From an uncultured Bacteroidota bacterium (GTDB lineage Bacteria > Bacteroidota > Bacteroidia > Chitinophagales > LD1): a stretch of DNA of 32,333 nt. Below the pieces are notes generated by a model. That model was not told the origin of the DNA. It made no database searches and was given only the letters and a program-made list of their open reading frames with translations. The position numbers and the translations under genes are program-made. Shown here piece by piece: positions 15,541 to 25,669 of the stretch; the first letter of the stretch is position 1; every line of letters begins with the position of its first letter. Where the stretch lies: the NCBI GenBank assembly GCA_903889265.1, contig CAISWS010000285.1, positions 1-32,333 on the forward strand, read 5' to 3'.

Positions 15541-17874
15541 CTAGTTGGCAATAAGTATTTTGGCTACCCGCTTTTCCTTACCGGTATCTGTTCCGCTAAA
15601 TACAAGGTAAACTCCGCTTTTGTCTCTTTGCCCATCGTAACCGTTTCCATTCCATATCATCTGCGTTCCGTTAGCCCTGCCCTGAAATATTAAAATTCCG
15701 CTCGCATCTGTAATTTTCACATAGGCATTATCGGTAAGTCCTTTAATGGCAATAGGCCCGGTATAGTCAGGTTTCACCGGGTTAGGATAAACCAAAGCAC
15801 TGTTACAGTCCGTGCACGATGGCCCGATAGCATCGCCCTGGTAACTTACCAGGCCTCCCAGGGTACCTATAAATACTTCACCGGTAGCATCGTTAATAGA
15901 AATATCGGTTATCTGGTTATTAGGTAACGGGCTGTTAGCTGTGGTAAAGTTCTCATAGGTTGTTTGCCCGTCGTTCGATATCAGCCACACCCCTTCAGTA
16001 GTCCCTACCCACATCCGGTTAGCTGCATCCACAGCTAGTGCCCTTACCGTTTGCATACCAAACAGGTAACCCACGTAGCCATTTAAGGTTACCGTTGGTT
16101 GTGTAGCATCACAGCCGCCGTTAAATACGCTGCCTGCGCAATAAAAAATACCAATACCCGCATCGGTACCAACCCACACGTTGCCCGTGTGATCTACGGT
16201 TATGGCAAAAACGTTGTCGCTTGGCAGATTGCCTTGCCCAACACCACTTTGCAGAAACTTATACTGGAAATTGCTGACGCTATCCATATTGCCATTATAA
16301 TTAAACACCAGCACCCCGTTTGATTGAAAAGTGGAAGCCCACACCTGGCCCTGCTGGTCAACTACAATTCTTTTAAGTAATAAAATGGGATATGGAACTG
16401 TAAACTTTCTCCATGTCCCATCTGCCCGCATTACTTTAAGAAGAGCAGGGGCCCCGCCGTTCCCAATCCAGAGATTATCGCTTGAATCTGCAAATAAACA
16501 GGTAACCTTGGTTCTGCCAGGGTCTCCCGGGCCGCTTTGCAATAAGCCTGCTGAGGTGTACTGGGTATAAAACGCCAGGTTACCACTGCTGTTGTCCTGT
16601 TCAATTAACCCCGACAAATAGGACCCGAAATAGGTTTTGCCTCGGGAAAGTATGGTGGCCGTGGATAAAATATCGGTGAACGTGTCAAGTACAGGGTTAT
16701 TGAACTCGTTTATGTTGGCCCAGCTTCCGTTTGCATATTTAAAAAACCCATCATGGTTATACTGGTAGTTCCACGAATCGTTTACACTCCCCGGCGCTAC
16801 ATTCAACACATTATTTTTGGAATCCAGCTGAAACACACTGGCAGAGAATGGCCCGTCAGGAATAATCTGTTCCAGTCCACCGGAATTACGCTTAAACAAA
16901 CCGTTCCAATAATCAGGCTCCCATGAAACCCCGTTACTTTCAAACCAGCCAACCGGTTTGGAATGTCCCTGAATGGCATTAACCGTCAAATTACCCGTAG
17001 CATCTATTTTCCCCAAAGAACCTCCAGCTCCATTTGCACTGCTCCAATAGCTAAAATAAAGGCTGCCATTGGTTACCGAAAGGTTTGTAAAAGTATCTGC
17101 CGCAGCAGCATATACCGGCGACCATAGGTTATTGCTGTACCGGTAAAGAGTATCACTGTTGTTTCCTGAAGGTATTACTGCATAAACGTTACCATTATAA
17201 GCCTGCACATAAGTTGCGGCCATGGCAGGCAGGTTTTGTGCACGGCCAAACAAAGTCCATGAATTAAAATCCTGTGGATTTGCGCCACTGCGCGGGGTAA
17301 ACTTTACCCCTTCAGATGTAGCCGCATAAATATTTACGCTGTCGAAGCTCGCAGAATAAACAGGTATCTGGTTTCCGTTTGAGCCAATAACATAGGTGCT
17401 TGAAATTTGCATCTGAGCCAGGTTAACCACCGATATCCCCAGGTCAGAACATACATATGCATTTCCATTTAAAAACGAAATAGAATAAATAGCCACTGCA
17501 CTTGTAGTAGCCTGGTTTTTAATATCCGGTATATTGTAAACGTTGGTGCCATTTTGGATAAAATCGAGATTACTGTTTAAGTAAGCTATCGCCAGAAAAT
17601 TTGTGTTCGGGTCGTAGCTGATTGATTTTACGCCTATGTCACTAAGGCCTGTACTCTGGTCGTAAGTTTGAATAACGCCGGTACTTTTCTCATATGAAAA
17701 GATGCTTTTACTTGCTGCATCGTATATTTTATCACCTGCATCGCAGGCTCCAAGCGAACTTCCATACGGCAAATACACCTTCCAGGTGCCAATCTGCCTG
17801 CCTTGCGAAAATGAATGCTGAACCAGCATCAGCAGCCCGATAAGAAAAGTTGAACGTCTTAAATAAAAACTCAT
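15541..17874 (-). CDS. porZ: Type IX secretion system protein PorZ
   Basis: PorZ belongs to the T9SS cell-surface attachment complex (with PorU, PorV and PorQ) that processes cargo and anchors it to surface lipopolysaccharide. The 777-residue protein has a signal peptide (cleavage near residue 23, after HSFS). An N-terminal PorZ-type propeller starts at GTWKVYLPYG, with GLSDIGVKSISYDP further on. There follow two-component-regulator-type propeller repeats such as NVWVGTDAGIGIF, MWVGTTEGVWLI and EVFIGTLGGL (about 560-675), and a C-terminal beta domain of about 90 residues beginning near LVYPNPVKPDYTG, like T9SS sorting domains. It lies between sprA and recO on the same strand. The C-terminal domain could lead to a mis-call as ordinary cargo; the N-terminal half makes PorZ the better call. 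Confidence 0.87.
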   Translation of the reverse strand: MSFYLRRSTFLIGLLMLVQHSFSQGRQIGTWKVYLPYGSSLGACDAGDKIYDAASKSIFSYEKSTGVIQTYDQSTGLSDIGVKSISYDPNTNFLAIAYLNSNLDFIQNGTNVYNIPDIKNQATTSAVAIYSISFLNGNAYVCSDLGISVVNLAQMQISSTYVIGSNGNQIPVYSASFDSVNIYAATSEGVKFTPRSGANPQDFNSWTLFGRAQNLPAMAATYVQAYNGNVYAVIPSGNNSDTLYRYSNNLWSPVYAAAADTFTNLSVTNGSLYFSYWSSANGAGGSLGKIDATGNLTVNAIQGHSKPVGWFESNGVSWEPDYWNGLFKRNSGGLEQIIPDGPFSASVFQLDSKNNVLNVAPGSVNDSWNYQYNHDGFFKYANGSWANINEFNNPVLDTFTDILSTATILSRGKTYFGSYLSGLIEQDNSSGNLAFYTQYTSAGLLQSGPGDPGRTKVTCLFADSSDNLWIGNGGAPALLKVMRADGTWRKFTVPYPILLLKRIVVDQQGQVWASTFQSNGVLVFNYNGNMDSVSNFQYKFLQSGVGQGNLPSDNVFAITVDHTGNVWVGTDAGIGIFYCAGSVFNGGCDATQPTVTLNGYVGYLFGMQTVRALAVDAANRMWVGTTEGVWLISNDGQTTYENFTTANSPLPNNQITDISINDATGEVFIGTLGGLVSYQGDAIGPSCTDCNSALVYPNPVKPDYTGPIAIKGLTDNAYVKITDASGILIFQGRANGTQMIWNGNGYDGQRDKSGVYLVFSGTDTGKEKRVAKILIAN

Positions 17875-17878
17875 ACTG

Positions 17879-17886
17879 CTAAATTA
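17879..17886 (-). promoter_or_regulatory. TAnnTTAG box before porZ
   Basis: TAATTTAG on the minus strand ends 4 bases before the porZ ATG. No TTG at the expected distance upstream was seen, so it may be a weak internal promoter in the sprA-porZ gap or chance. Confidence 0.22.
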
Positions 17887-17960
17887 TTAAAACCACTAAT
17901 AAACGCCCGGAATCTTCCCATATTGTTTCTGTGCAACCCATGTTGCACAAAAATTCCCAT

Positions 17961-20900
17961 TTATTCAGCCAGCGAGAACCGGAAGGTTATACCACTTTTA
18001 ATGTTGGTAGTAGGATAGGTTGATGAAATTTTAGGGATGGTTTTACTTTCATCATAAAACAGCCTTACTGTTAAACGCTTGCTGACTATATAATCAACCG
18101 ACGGCTGGATAGTAAAAGTGGTCGCCCCCTGGGTAACTTCCGCCGGGCCCTGGTCTATCTGGTTATTTACCGTTATATCATCGCGCCAGCTAAAGTCGAA
18201 CCTGAAGCTAAGGTCATTATCCAGCCTTATTTTTTTACCATTCGGTAATTTAAACGGCAGCTTTAGCCCTTTAATCTTATAACCCGCTCCAACTGTCAGC
18301 GATTTTGAGTTGATCTGAATCATCTGGAAATCGGCAAAACTCATTGTCAGTGTTCTGCTCATTTTAAAATCAAATTTAAATGTCACGTTCTTTTTGGTGG
18401 TTCCATCTATACCAATTAACGGCGAAAGAGATTCGTTAATAGTAACGCTTGGCATGGTATAAAGTGAGTAGAAGTTATTGCTAAGCGAGTCGCGCGCCCT
18501 TGAACCAATAGCAGTTCCATCGCCGTTATAAAGCAGGTTGGTTGAGTAATTACTTACCGTAAGCGTTGATGCATAACCACTGGTAATAGTAAAGTTGGTA
18601 AAGTATTTTTGCGCCCATTTAAACTTGGTTAATCCGTTATAGGATATGCGCCAGTTAGGCATCGGTATTGAATTGAAAGCGTTAAGCGAAACCTTGCTGG
18701 GGTCCTGTTTATTATAGGCCGCCAGGAAGGCCGGAATCAATACATCCTGCGATAGCGGCCCGTAACCATCCGCAAAGCCCGATGAGTACAACGAATCAGA
18801 TGGATTATAGTAGGTAGAGTTTCTGCCGGTTTTAACGCTGTTAGGATTTCGCTCACCCAGCCTTTGGGAAATAACGGCGCGATCATTAATAAAATTATTA
18901 TATATAGCCGAATACCCGACGTTCGAAATTTTACTGAACAGGGTTTTAATTGGCAGATAAGAAATACTGTAAGTACCCGATTGCACCGGATTTAGGTGCT
19001 GATACGACCCGGTTTGTACACCGTTTATTGTAGTATCAATATATTTAAAGTACTCAGCAAAGTTGTTTGAATAATCCCTGAAAAGGGTCATATCTATTTT
19101 AAAGTCTGTCCAGGGTTCAAAGCTGGCTGTAGCATCTACACGGTCTTCACGGTTTTGGGTAAACTGCTGGTTTAGTAAGGTATCACTGCTAATCCAGTTA
19201 TTGGCCGCCGCACGGTTCAGCCAGTTATATCTTTGCTGGGTGTTAACTCCTTTAACAAACATATCGCCGGGCTGCCATCCAAATACAAAGCCGTACCCTG
19301 GCGCATTACGCAACATGGGTCCGTTAGGGTTGCTGTTGGTATAATCATTACCCAAAATGCGCGAGTAACCCTCAAAGCCGGGCAGTGTGGTTGATTTATT
19401 CTCTTTATAATCTATTCCTATTTTTTTAAGTGATAATAGGGGCCTCATAATAAAAGATATCAATGGGTCTGAGGGATACTGCTTGGTCCTGAGTTCCTTC
19501 CTCTTTGCCCTGATAGCCTTTTTGTTGTCCTTTATTTCCTTTTTGAGTTTAATTATCTCCGCATCGCGCTTAACGCCATCCATGGTTTGGTCGGCATCAA
19601 CTATTTGCAGGTCACCTTTCAGTTTTTCGCCCTTCTCCTTCAGTTTTGCAATCTCATCCTTTATTTTCTTGCGCGCATTTTTTACCGCATCGCGCTTTTT
19701 ATCATTTTCCTTTTTATCGCCCAGGTTAGGGTTCGGCGAATCGTAAACTTTCAAAAAGTCATTCTTGTCATAAAGCTTCTTGAAGTTAAAATCTACTTTG
19801 GCGTGGTCGTTTTGGGTATTGTTAATGATATTACCCAGGGTGCTTTGCACCAGCGAATTTGAGTCGGCATTATCGTGTTGCGCGTTAGGGCCTTTTAGCT
19901 GTAAAGGCAGGGCCGTCCAGCTGTAGGTTGCCGTATAACCGGCATTGGCGGTAATAAAATCAAGGGCCGGTACTTTAGCAAGTGGCACTACATAATTTAC
20001 TGCCAGGTTCTGGTTGTAATTGGTGTTGCGTCCACCCTGCAATACTTTATTCCATATTTGCTGCCGCTCATCAGCGGTATTTATTAATCCCTGGGGTTCA
20101 TCAATAACCGCCTGGTCCCGTGCACCGTATTCTATGCTAAGCGATTTGAACGGGTTATACTTAAACGTATAAGTCCGGTTCCATAAAAAGGTTTTGGCAT
20201 ACTCGGTTGGTATTGCAAAATCCACCGCGCCTAACGAGCGCAACTGAATAGTATTCATCACCCGGTTCCAGTTTGAAGTAACCGCCATGGTTGATGGATA
20301 TGGATTAAAGTTTATATCTCGTATCAGGTCAAACCACTTTGATTTGGATTTGATGGCCTTTTTAAACGGCGTTAGGTCTTTTGCCTGCGGTGCAAAACTC
20401 CAGTTAACAATACCCACCCATGTTTTTACCGAGTTAATAGCCGTAAACGGATCGCTGTATGCTATTTCGTTTTGCGAGTATGTAAAGTTAAAGTTGCCGG
20501 GGTCGTATATATGCGGCCGCTTCGCTTTCGTTTTAGGCACAATCCGCACATTGGTAAAGTTAAAGCCCCGCGTGGTATTTATGGTCCTTACTTCCTGCTG
20601 GTATTGATGCAGGGAATCTAAACCGTATGCATTCCTGATAATAGTAAACTGGTCCTTGCTCTTTATATCAAACTGGTAAGGGTCGTACTCTGGTGTACTA
20701 AACGACTGAGCATAATTGGCATAAAACGGAATGCGGATTCCAAGTGAGGCAGGCAAAACTTTTCCGGCTTCTATGGAGGTGGTAAAGTTGTAGCTGTATA
20801 AATTGTCCTTGGTCAATTGGTCCAGCGTTTGGTCTACCTGGCCAAACCCGGCGGTGTGCATACTACCGGCTAAACCCAGGGTACCCAAATCTGCCATCTT

Positions 20901-23900
20901 AACATTTACGTTGGCCAAAGCCGCAACACCTCCCTGTTCATTAAATCCATCCATCCGTAACTCATCAAACCACACTTCCACGCACTTGGGCTGTCCATCA
21001 TCTTTATTACCTGGTAAGGGGTTATAAGGTGCCCCTTTATGCGGATTATGAATACCCAGCATTACAGTTTTTACCCCTCCAATATTCGGGTTTCCTTTAA
21101 TGGTTATCAGGTTCCCCTGGGCATCAGTTGAGGTAAAGGGGGCGTCCAGCGGAAATCCGTTAGTGGCGTTCCGTTTTTCTTTCAGCGTTACAAAATCCTG
21201 CAAAGTAATCGTCATGGAGTTTGTGGCAGGCCAAACTGTTTCCTGGTCGGTGGTACTGGCGTTATTATATATTCCGTCAGCGGTTATTTTCAACGGCACT
21301 TCATATTCGTAATAATTATCAACAAAGTCTGACCCTATCCGGATAAAGGCAGTTACTTCACTATCACGCACAAGCGGCTCGTTTAATATCCGGTTAGCAT
21401 GCACATACATTTCCAGCCTTTTGTAATTTCTAAGGTCAAGGTTGATGTTTTTAAATACTGCTTTGCGCTGGCAATCCTGCAGGTCGCAAACCTGAACATC
21501 CAGCGATTGCTCATCCTGCTGCACGTACTGATTGGTTTGTGCACCCAAAACCTCTTGTCTTACTATGCCTGGAGGCAACACATAGTTTACCGGCACTTTG
21601 CTTCCGTTATTTTCAAGCCCAACTGAACCCACCGTAAAAAAGGCCTGTGTACTGGGGTGCGGGCTTACGTTATCACAACCATCATCTAACGAAAGGTCAT
21701 AAGTTCTCCACTGGTTACGGGTAAGCTGCAGGGTACCGAAACGGAAGATGATGGATGAATCGGAGAACCCTGTCAGGAACATCCTCATAAACTGTATAGA
21801 CGTAAAATCACTGATAGCCCCCACCCGGCTGGTATAAGAGTTAATGGGCACCCTGAACTCGAGCCACCGGGCTTTGGTACCTGTTCCATCCGCTACGATG
21901 TTGGGGTCGTTGTTTCCGTCTTCTTCAGTTATAATATACGGATTATTTCCAACATTCATTCCCGGCACCATGTGCACAACGTATTGGAAATATTCCTCAT
22001 CCTCATTCATGGTGTTGTCATTATTCACATCCTCCTTATCTGGCAGGCTGGTGGCGGCAGTGGTGGCAATACTGTTGGTTTGAACCGGCGAGTTGCCTTC
22101 TGTCCCCTGGCAGTATTTATACCTGTTTATAATGGACGGCTCATTGGCAAAAAAGTTGGGGTCCTGAAAATAGTAGTAGTCATCTGAACTTGGGTCATTG
22201 TTCAGCTCGGCCACTACTGCCGGGTTTGTTACATTAGCTGATATATTAGCCAAAAAGGTAGCCTTTCTTACCTTTTCCTCCGCATCAGACATGCCATCTA
22301 AACCAACATCCTGCAGTGGCCGTAAAGTAGGGTCATTGTCGAAAGCGTTTACCAATGGTACCAGTTTAGGCACAACCCCCCAAAACGTATTATCAGTGGT
22401 TGAAGAAGTAGCCGAAGTGTCATAACCCAACCCGTTCTCAAATGCCTGGCGCGAATCCTGTAAAATATCCTCCGAAATATTCCCAAGGTCAATATATAAA
22501 TACCCTCCCTGGCTGGTGGCATGCTGCTCCTGAAAAGGATCCATCAGCCAAAAATCAATATACTGCACGTTGGTTGCTTCAAAGTCAGTATTATCCATAG
22601 CCCGCATAATACCCGCCCACCTGGTAGAAGGGCTGTTTAAGTCCCCGTTGGAATTAATACCTGCTGAAATTCCCGGCGCGCCCTGGGGCTTGCTTTCATA
22701 GTTATAAGGCCCTCTTTGCCGGGGGAAATAGGCAAGGTCAAAGGTATATAAGTTAACATCTAAAGTGCCCGGCGTGGCATTTGGGTAAACCTCCTGATAT
22801 GGCACTAACCGCACATAGTTATTTGTAATATCCGTATAAGGGTTCGTATTATTATAAACCACCGCCGGGCTGGTTTGCTGGGTATAAAACGAGTTATCAA
22901 TCCGGTACCATGCAAGCAAAGCCCGGTTGTAACCATACCTTTCATCACTTACAAAACTGCCTTCCGGAAACTGTACCCTGCCGCTAGCGCCCGGCGAATT
23001 GCGGGGAGTAGAAGCAAGCTTCCAGGCAATAGGCGGGGTCTTTAAGTCATACCCCGAGCTGGTTCCTTCAAAATCATCAATATAAATCTGTCCGTTTTTG
23101 TTTGCATCATTAATTGCTTTTGAGTGCCCGGGTTTCAGATAAGCAAACTCACCGTAAGCCGAAAGCGTCGACATTTCCTTGGTGTTGTATAACTTGCTTA
23201 TAGCTGTAGTTAACCACGGCAGGTTGCTTTTATAGGTTAAGTCCGTACCCATAATGTCGTTCTTAATAGGCTCATCGCCTATGTTCACTTTTTGGGTAAA
23301 GGGTCTTTCTGCAAGCTGTATAAATGTTCCGCCAATATTTAACTTGTCGTTTACTTTATAATCCAGCCGGGTGCCGTACAAGGATTGCGTTTGTGTAGCA
23401 AACTGGTTATTATTTTCGTAGTCAATTTTTATCTGTTGCCCGCTGTTTAAAATAGATTGGTTGGTAATGGTTACCCTGCCCAGGTTATAATCAACCGTGT
23501 AATCCTGGTTTTCTATCAGCTTTATCCCCCCCGCCGTTACAACTACCGAGCCCCGGGGTATATTACCAGCGCCCAATGATATCTGGCTGCCGTTAGTCCC
23601 CATATAGGTTCCCTTAATAACAAACCTGTTAAACTGCGGAAACTGCTGCGCCTGATACTTGGTTGAATCGTATAGCTGCTGGTAAACATAAACGCCTGTA
23701 TCTGCGGCACTACCACATTGCTCCAGTTTTGCTGAAAGGTACTTTCCAAACGGTTCCTTACAGGTAAATATCAGCTTACCATTTTGTGGTAAAATGTCAA
23801 CGCCGGGTAAAAAGTCAAATAACCCATCGCCGGTGGGTGGCAGGGGGTCATTGTTCATATCCAAATTGTCCAGGTTCAGTTCATGCAACAGGGGCTTTCC

Positions 23901-25592
23901 TTCCAGACAGCCTTGCGGTATATAACGCTTTAACCCGGTAGCAGGGTCATTGTAGTAAACATCCAGAAAGAAATTCTTGGGGCTGATACCAAAAGCACCT
24001 AATGAGTAGATGTTTTTCATCATCAGGTTCCAGATTGGCAGGTTAGTGCGAGGCGCTGTTCCCTTCAATAATTTAAGGATAAGGTCTTTAGCCACCGAGC
24101 CTGAATCGGGTGGCAACTGATCGCCAAACTCACCTACCTGGAATATAGCTCCGTTATACTCATACTGAAACGCCACACCCAAAACGTCGTTCGGGTTCAG
24201 CTGCGAGTTAATGGATATATATCCCAACTGAGGGTTGAAGGTAAACTCGTTGGGGTTTAGTTTCCGGGCATAGGTTTTTTCAAAATCCTGGCCTTGCTGC
24301 AGGTTATAACCGGGGCCCTGCAATACTGCCACTATGTTACCATCCAAACGATTGGAGGGAACTGAGGTAAGGTGATTGTAAATGGCGTTGGCTGTGTTAC
24401 GGGGACGGCCATCACCGGCAGCTGTGGATTGTATCTGGTTGGAGTATGGCGTGGCTTCACCCAGGTCCATAAGGCCTACTATGTTGCGCACATTGGTAGT
24501 AGCGTTGGTACGGTTGGTTACCCAAACTTCAATACGGGTGATATTCACTACCGAATTAATTTTGGGTAAATTAGCCAGGGCTCCGTCATACTGGTTATAG
24601 AAAAACTGGGCCAGGAAGAAGTTCTTGTTTTCTTCATACTGGTCCGAGTTAACAGAGAAGGTTTGCTGCTGTGCTCCGTTTTGCAGCGTTATACTTTGCT
24701 TTTTTGATTGTTGTTGCGATACAACACTGGTCCAGGTTAAACGGCCAAACTGCAACACTGTTTTTACCCCGAATAACGACTGGCTACCGGTAATAAGCCT
24801 GGTAGGTAAAGGCAAGCTCACGTTACCGGCCTCAATGGATTTAATAATATCATCCTTGCCACCGGTGTAACCTATTTTTACGGTATTATCAAAAGCAAAA
24901 CCCGATTGGGTATTGTACTTAATGCCTAGCTGAAGCTTGTCACCTATCTTACCAATCACGTTCATGTTAATGTTCATGTCGAAATTGAAACCACCGGTTT
25001 GGCGGTTGCGGATAGGAATATTCGGGTTCGCAGTTTTTTGAATATTGGCGCCCAGGGTCATTTCAACATTTCCCTGAGGTTTTATTTCAATTTTGCTGCC
25101 GCCAAATAAGCGGTCAACAATCTGGTTTTTAATCTGCACCGGTGGCACCAGGCTCTTTTCTTCTACCAGGTTAACGGCATTGGCACGCTCTTTCCAGTAG
25201 TCTTTCATCTCCTGCTGCTCCGTGTACTTCATGTAATCGGCATAGCTCAGGTACATGGGTGGCCTCACATCCACACCGCCCACTTTTTCCGAAACCACAT
25301 ACATGCCGGTTTCAGGGTCATACTCCACAGTTTCCTGCATGGTAGGCGGGTCCTTTAAATAAAAAGGGTCGGTTGGTTTGTCGGTCACAAAATCGCCCTG
25401 CCTGTCGGTCATGGGATATTTTAATTTTACCGGTGGTGTAGTAACGGGCGTATCCGGTATTGGCGTTGGTGCCGGTGGCTCGGGCAGCACGTATCTGAAA
25501 GGCTCACGGGCACTTTCGGCATAGGCCGCAAAAAGCAAACCCATGCAGCTAACCGCAATAACCCAAGCATATATCTTTTTTGTGCCTTTCAC
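17961..25592 (-). CDS. sprA: T9SS outer-membrane translocon SprA (Sov)
   Basis: SprA is the giant outer-membrane beta-barrel through which T9SS cargo crosses; it is required for gliding in gliding species. The 2543-residue length fits the family. A signal peptide covers about 1-25 (hydrophobic core AWVIAVSCMGLLFAAYA), followed by a Pro-rich segment. The conserved SprA N-terminal region is clear: GNVEMTLGANIQKTANPN, FDMNINMNVIGKIGDKLQLG and LPTRLITGSQSLFGVKT (about 170-290). The rest alternates beta-strands with large loops up to a terminal strand ending ITFRFSLAE. A Lys/Glu-rich helical stretch lies at about 1948-2036. The start is GTG; the signal peptide supports it. It follows ruvA by 77 bases and precedes porZ by 86, all on one strand. 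Confidence 0.97.
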   Translation of the reverse strand: MKGTKKIYAWVIAVSCMGLLFAAYAESAREPFRYVLPEPPAPTPIPDTPVTTPPVKLKYPMTDRQGDFVTDKPTDPFYLKDPPTMQETVEYDPETGMYVVSEKVGGVDVRPPMYLSYADYMKYTEQQEMKDYWKERANAVNLVEEKSLVPPVQIKNQIVDRLFGGSKIEIKPQGNVEMTLGANIQKTANPNIPIRNRQTGGFNFDMNINMNVIGKIGDKLQLGIKYNTQSGFAFDNTVKIGYTGGKDDIIKSIEAGNVSLPLPTRLITGSQSLFGVKTVLQFGRLTWTSVVSQQQSKKQSITLQNGAQQQTFSVNSDQYEENKNFFLAQFFYNQYDGALANLPKINSVVNITRIEVWVTNRTNATTNVRNIVGLMDLGEATPYSNQIQSTAAGDGRPRNTANAIYNHLTSVPSNRLDGNIVAVLQGPGYNLQQGQDFEKTYARKLNPNEFTFNPQLGYISINSQLNPNDVLGVAFQYEYNGAIFQVGEFGDQLPPDSGSVAKDLILKLLKGTAPRTNLPIWNLMMKNIYSLGAFGISPKNFFLDVYYNDPATGLKRYIPQGCLEGKPLLHELNLDNLDMNNDPLPPTGDGLFDFLPGVDILPQNGKLIFTCKEPFGKYLSAKLEQCGSAADTGVYVYQQLYDSTKYQAQQFPQFNRFVIKGTYMGTNGSQISLGAGNIPRGSVVVTAGGIKLIENQDYTVDYNLGRVTITNQSILNSGQQIKIDYENNNQFATQTQSLYGTRLDYKVNDKLNIGGTFIQLAERPFTQKVNIGDEPIKNDIMGTDLTYKSNLPWLTTAISKLYNTKEMSTLSAYGEFAYLKPGHSKAINDANKNGQIYIDDFEGTSSGYDLKTPPIAWKLASTPRNSPGASGRVQFPEGSFVSDERYGYNRALLAWYRIDNSFYTQQTSPAVVYNNTNPYTDITNNYVRLVPYQEVYPNATPGTLDVNLYTFDLAYFPRQRGPYNYESKPQGAPGISAGINSNGDLNSPSTRWAGIMRAMDNTDFEATNVQYIDFWLMDPFQEQHATSQGGYLYIDLGNISEDILQDSRQAFENGLGYDTSATSSTTDNTFWGVVPKLVPLVNAFDNDPTLRPLQDVGLDGMSDAEEKVRKATFLANISANVTNPAVVAELNNDPSSDDYYYFQDPNFFANEPSIINRYKYCQGTEGNSPVQTNSIATTAATSLPDKEDVNNDNTMNEDEEYFQYVVHMVPGMNVGNNPYIITEEDGNNDPNIVADGTGTKARWLEFRVPINSYTSRVGAISDFTSIQFMRMFLTGFSDSSIIFRFGTLQLTRNQWRTYDLSLDDGCDNVSPHPSTQAFFTVGSVGLENNGSKVPVNYVLPPGIVRQEVLGAQTNQYVQQDEQSLDVQVCDLQDCQRKAVFKNINLDLRNYKRLEMYVHANRILNEPLVRDSEVTAFIRIGSDFVDNYYEYEVPLKITADGIYNNASTTDQETVWPATNSMTITLQDFVTLKEKRNATNGFPLDAPFTSTDAQGNLITIKGNPNIGGVKTVMLGIHNPHKGAPYNPLPGNKDDGQPKCVEVWFDELRMDGFNEQGGVAALANVNVKMADLGTLGLAGSMHTAGFGQVDQTLDQLTKDNLYSYNFTTSIEAGKVLPASLGIRIPFYANYAQSFSTPEYDPYQFDIKSKDQFTIIRNAYGLDSLHQYQQEVRTINTTRGFNFTNVRIVPKTKAKRPHIYDPGNFNFTYSQNEIAYSDPFTAINSVKTWVGIVNWSFAPQAKDLTPFKKAIKSKSKWFDLIRDINFNPYPSTMAVTSNWNRVMNTIQLRSLGAVDFAIPTEYAKTFLWNRTYTFKYNPFKSLSIEYGARDQAVIDEPQGLINTADERQQIWNKVLQGGRNTNYNQNLAVNYVVPLAKVPALDFITANAGYTATYSWTALPLQLKGPNAQHDNADSNSLVQSTLGNIINNTQNDHAKVDFNFKKLYDKNDFLKVYDSPNPNLGDKKENDKKRDAVKNARKKIKDEIAKLKEKGEKLKGDLQIVDADQTMDGVKRDAEIIKLKKEIKDNKKAIRAKRKELRTKQYPSDPLISFIMRPLLSLKKIGIDYKENKSTTLPGFEGYSRILGNDYTNSNPNGPMLRNAPGYGFVFGWQPGDMFVKGVNTQQRYNWLNRAAANNWISSDTLLNQQFTQNREDRVDATASFEPWTDFKIDMTLFRDYSNNFAEYFKYIDTTINGVQTGSYQHLNPVQSGTYSISYLPIKTLFSKISNVGYSAIYNNFINDRAVISQRLGERNPNSVKTGRNSTYYNPSDSLYSSGFADGYGPLSQDVLIPAFLAAYNKQDPSKVSLNAFNSIPMPNWRISYNGLTKFKWAQKYFTNFTITSGYASTLTVSNYSTNLLYNGDGTAIGSRARDSLSNNFYSLYTMPSVTINESLSPLIGIDGTTKKNVTFKFDFKMSRTLTMSFADFQMIQINSKSLTVGAGYKIKGLKLPFKLPNGKKIRLDNDLSFRFDFSWRDDITVNNQIDQGPAEVTQGATTFTIQPSVDYIVSKRLTVRLFYDESKTIPKISSTYPTTNIKSGITFRFSLAE

Positions 25593-25669
25593 CCTTATCT
25601 AAAAGTTGTACAATTTTTTGTCGCTACCCCGGTTCCACTATCTTGAGCCTGGCCCCGGAATATTATAAA

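Noticed and set aside
15541-17874. PorZ as a generic T9SS cargo or a sensor histidine-kinase fragment
   Set aside because: There is no kinase domain, and the N-terminal propeller pattern and sprA/recO neighbourhood fit PorZ better.
19483-19862. Two plus-strand open frames rich in Phe, Leu and Ser, antisense to sprA
   Set aside because: They look like membrane proteins only because they are the complement of the Lys/Glu-rich SprA stretch.
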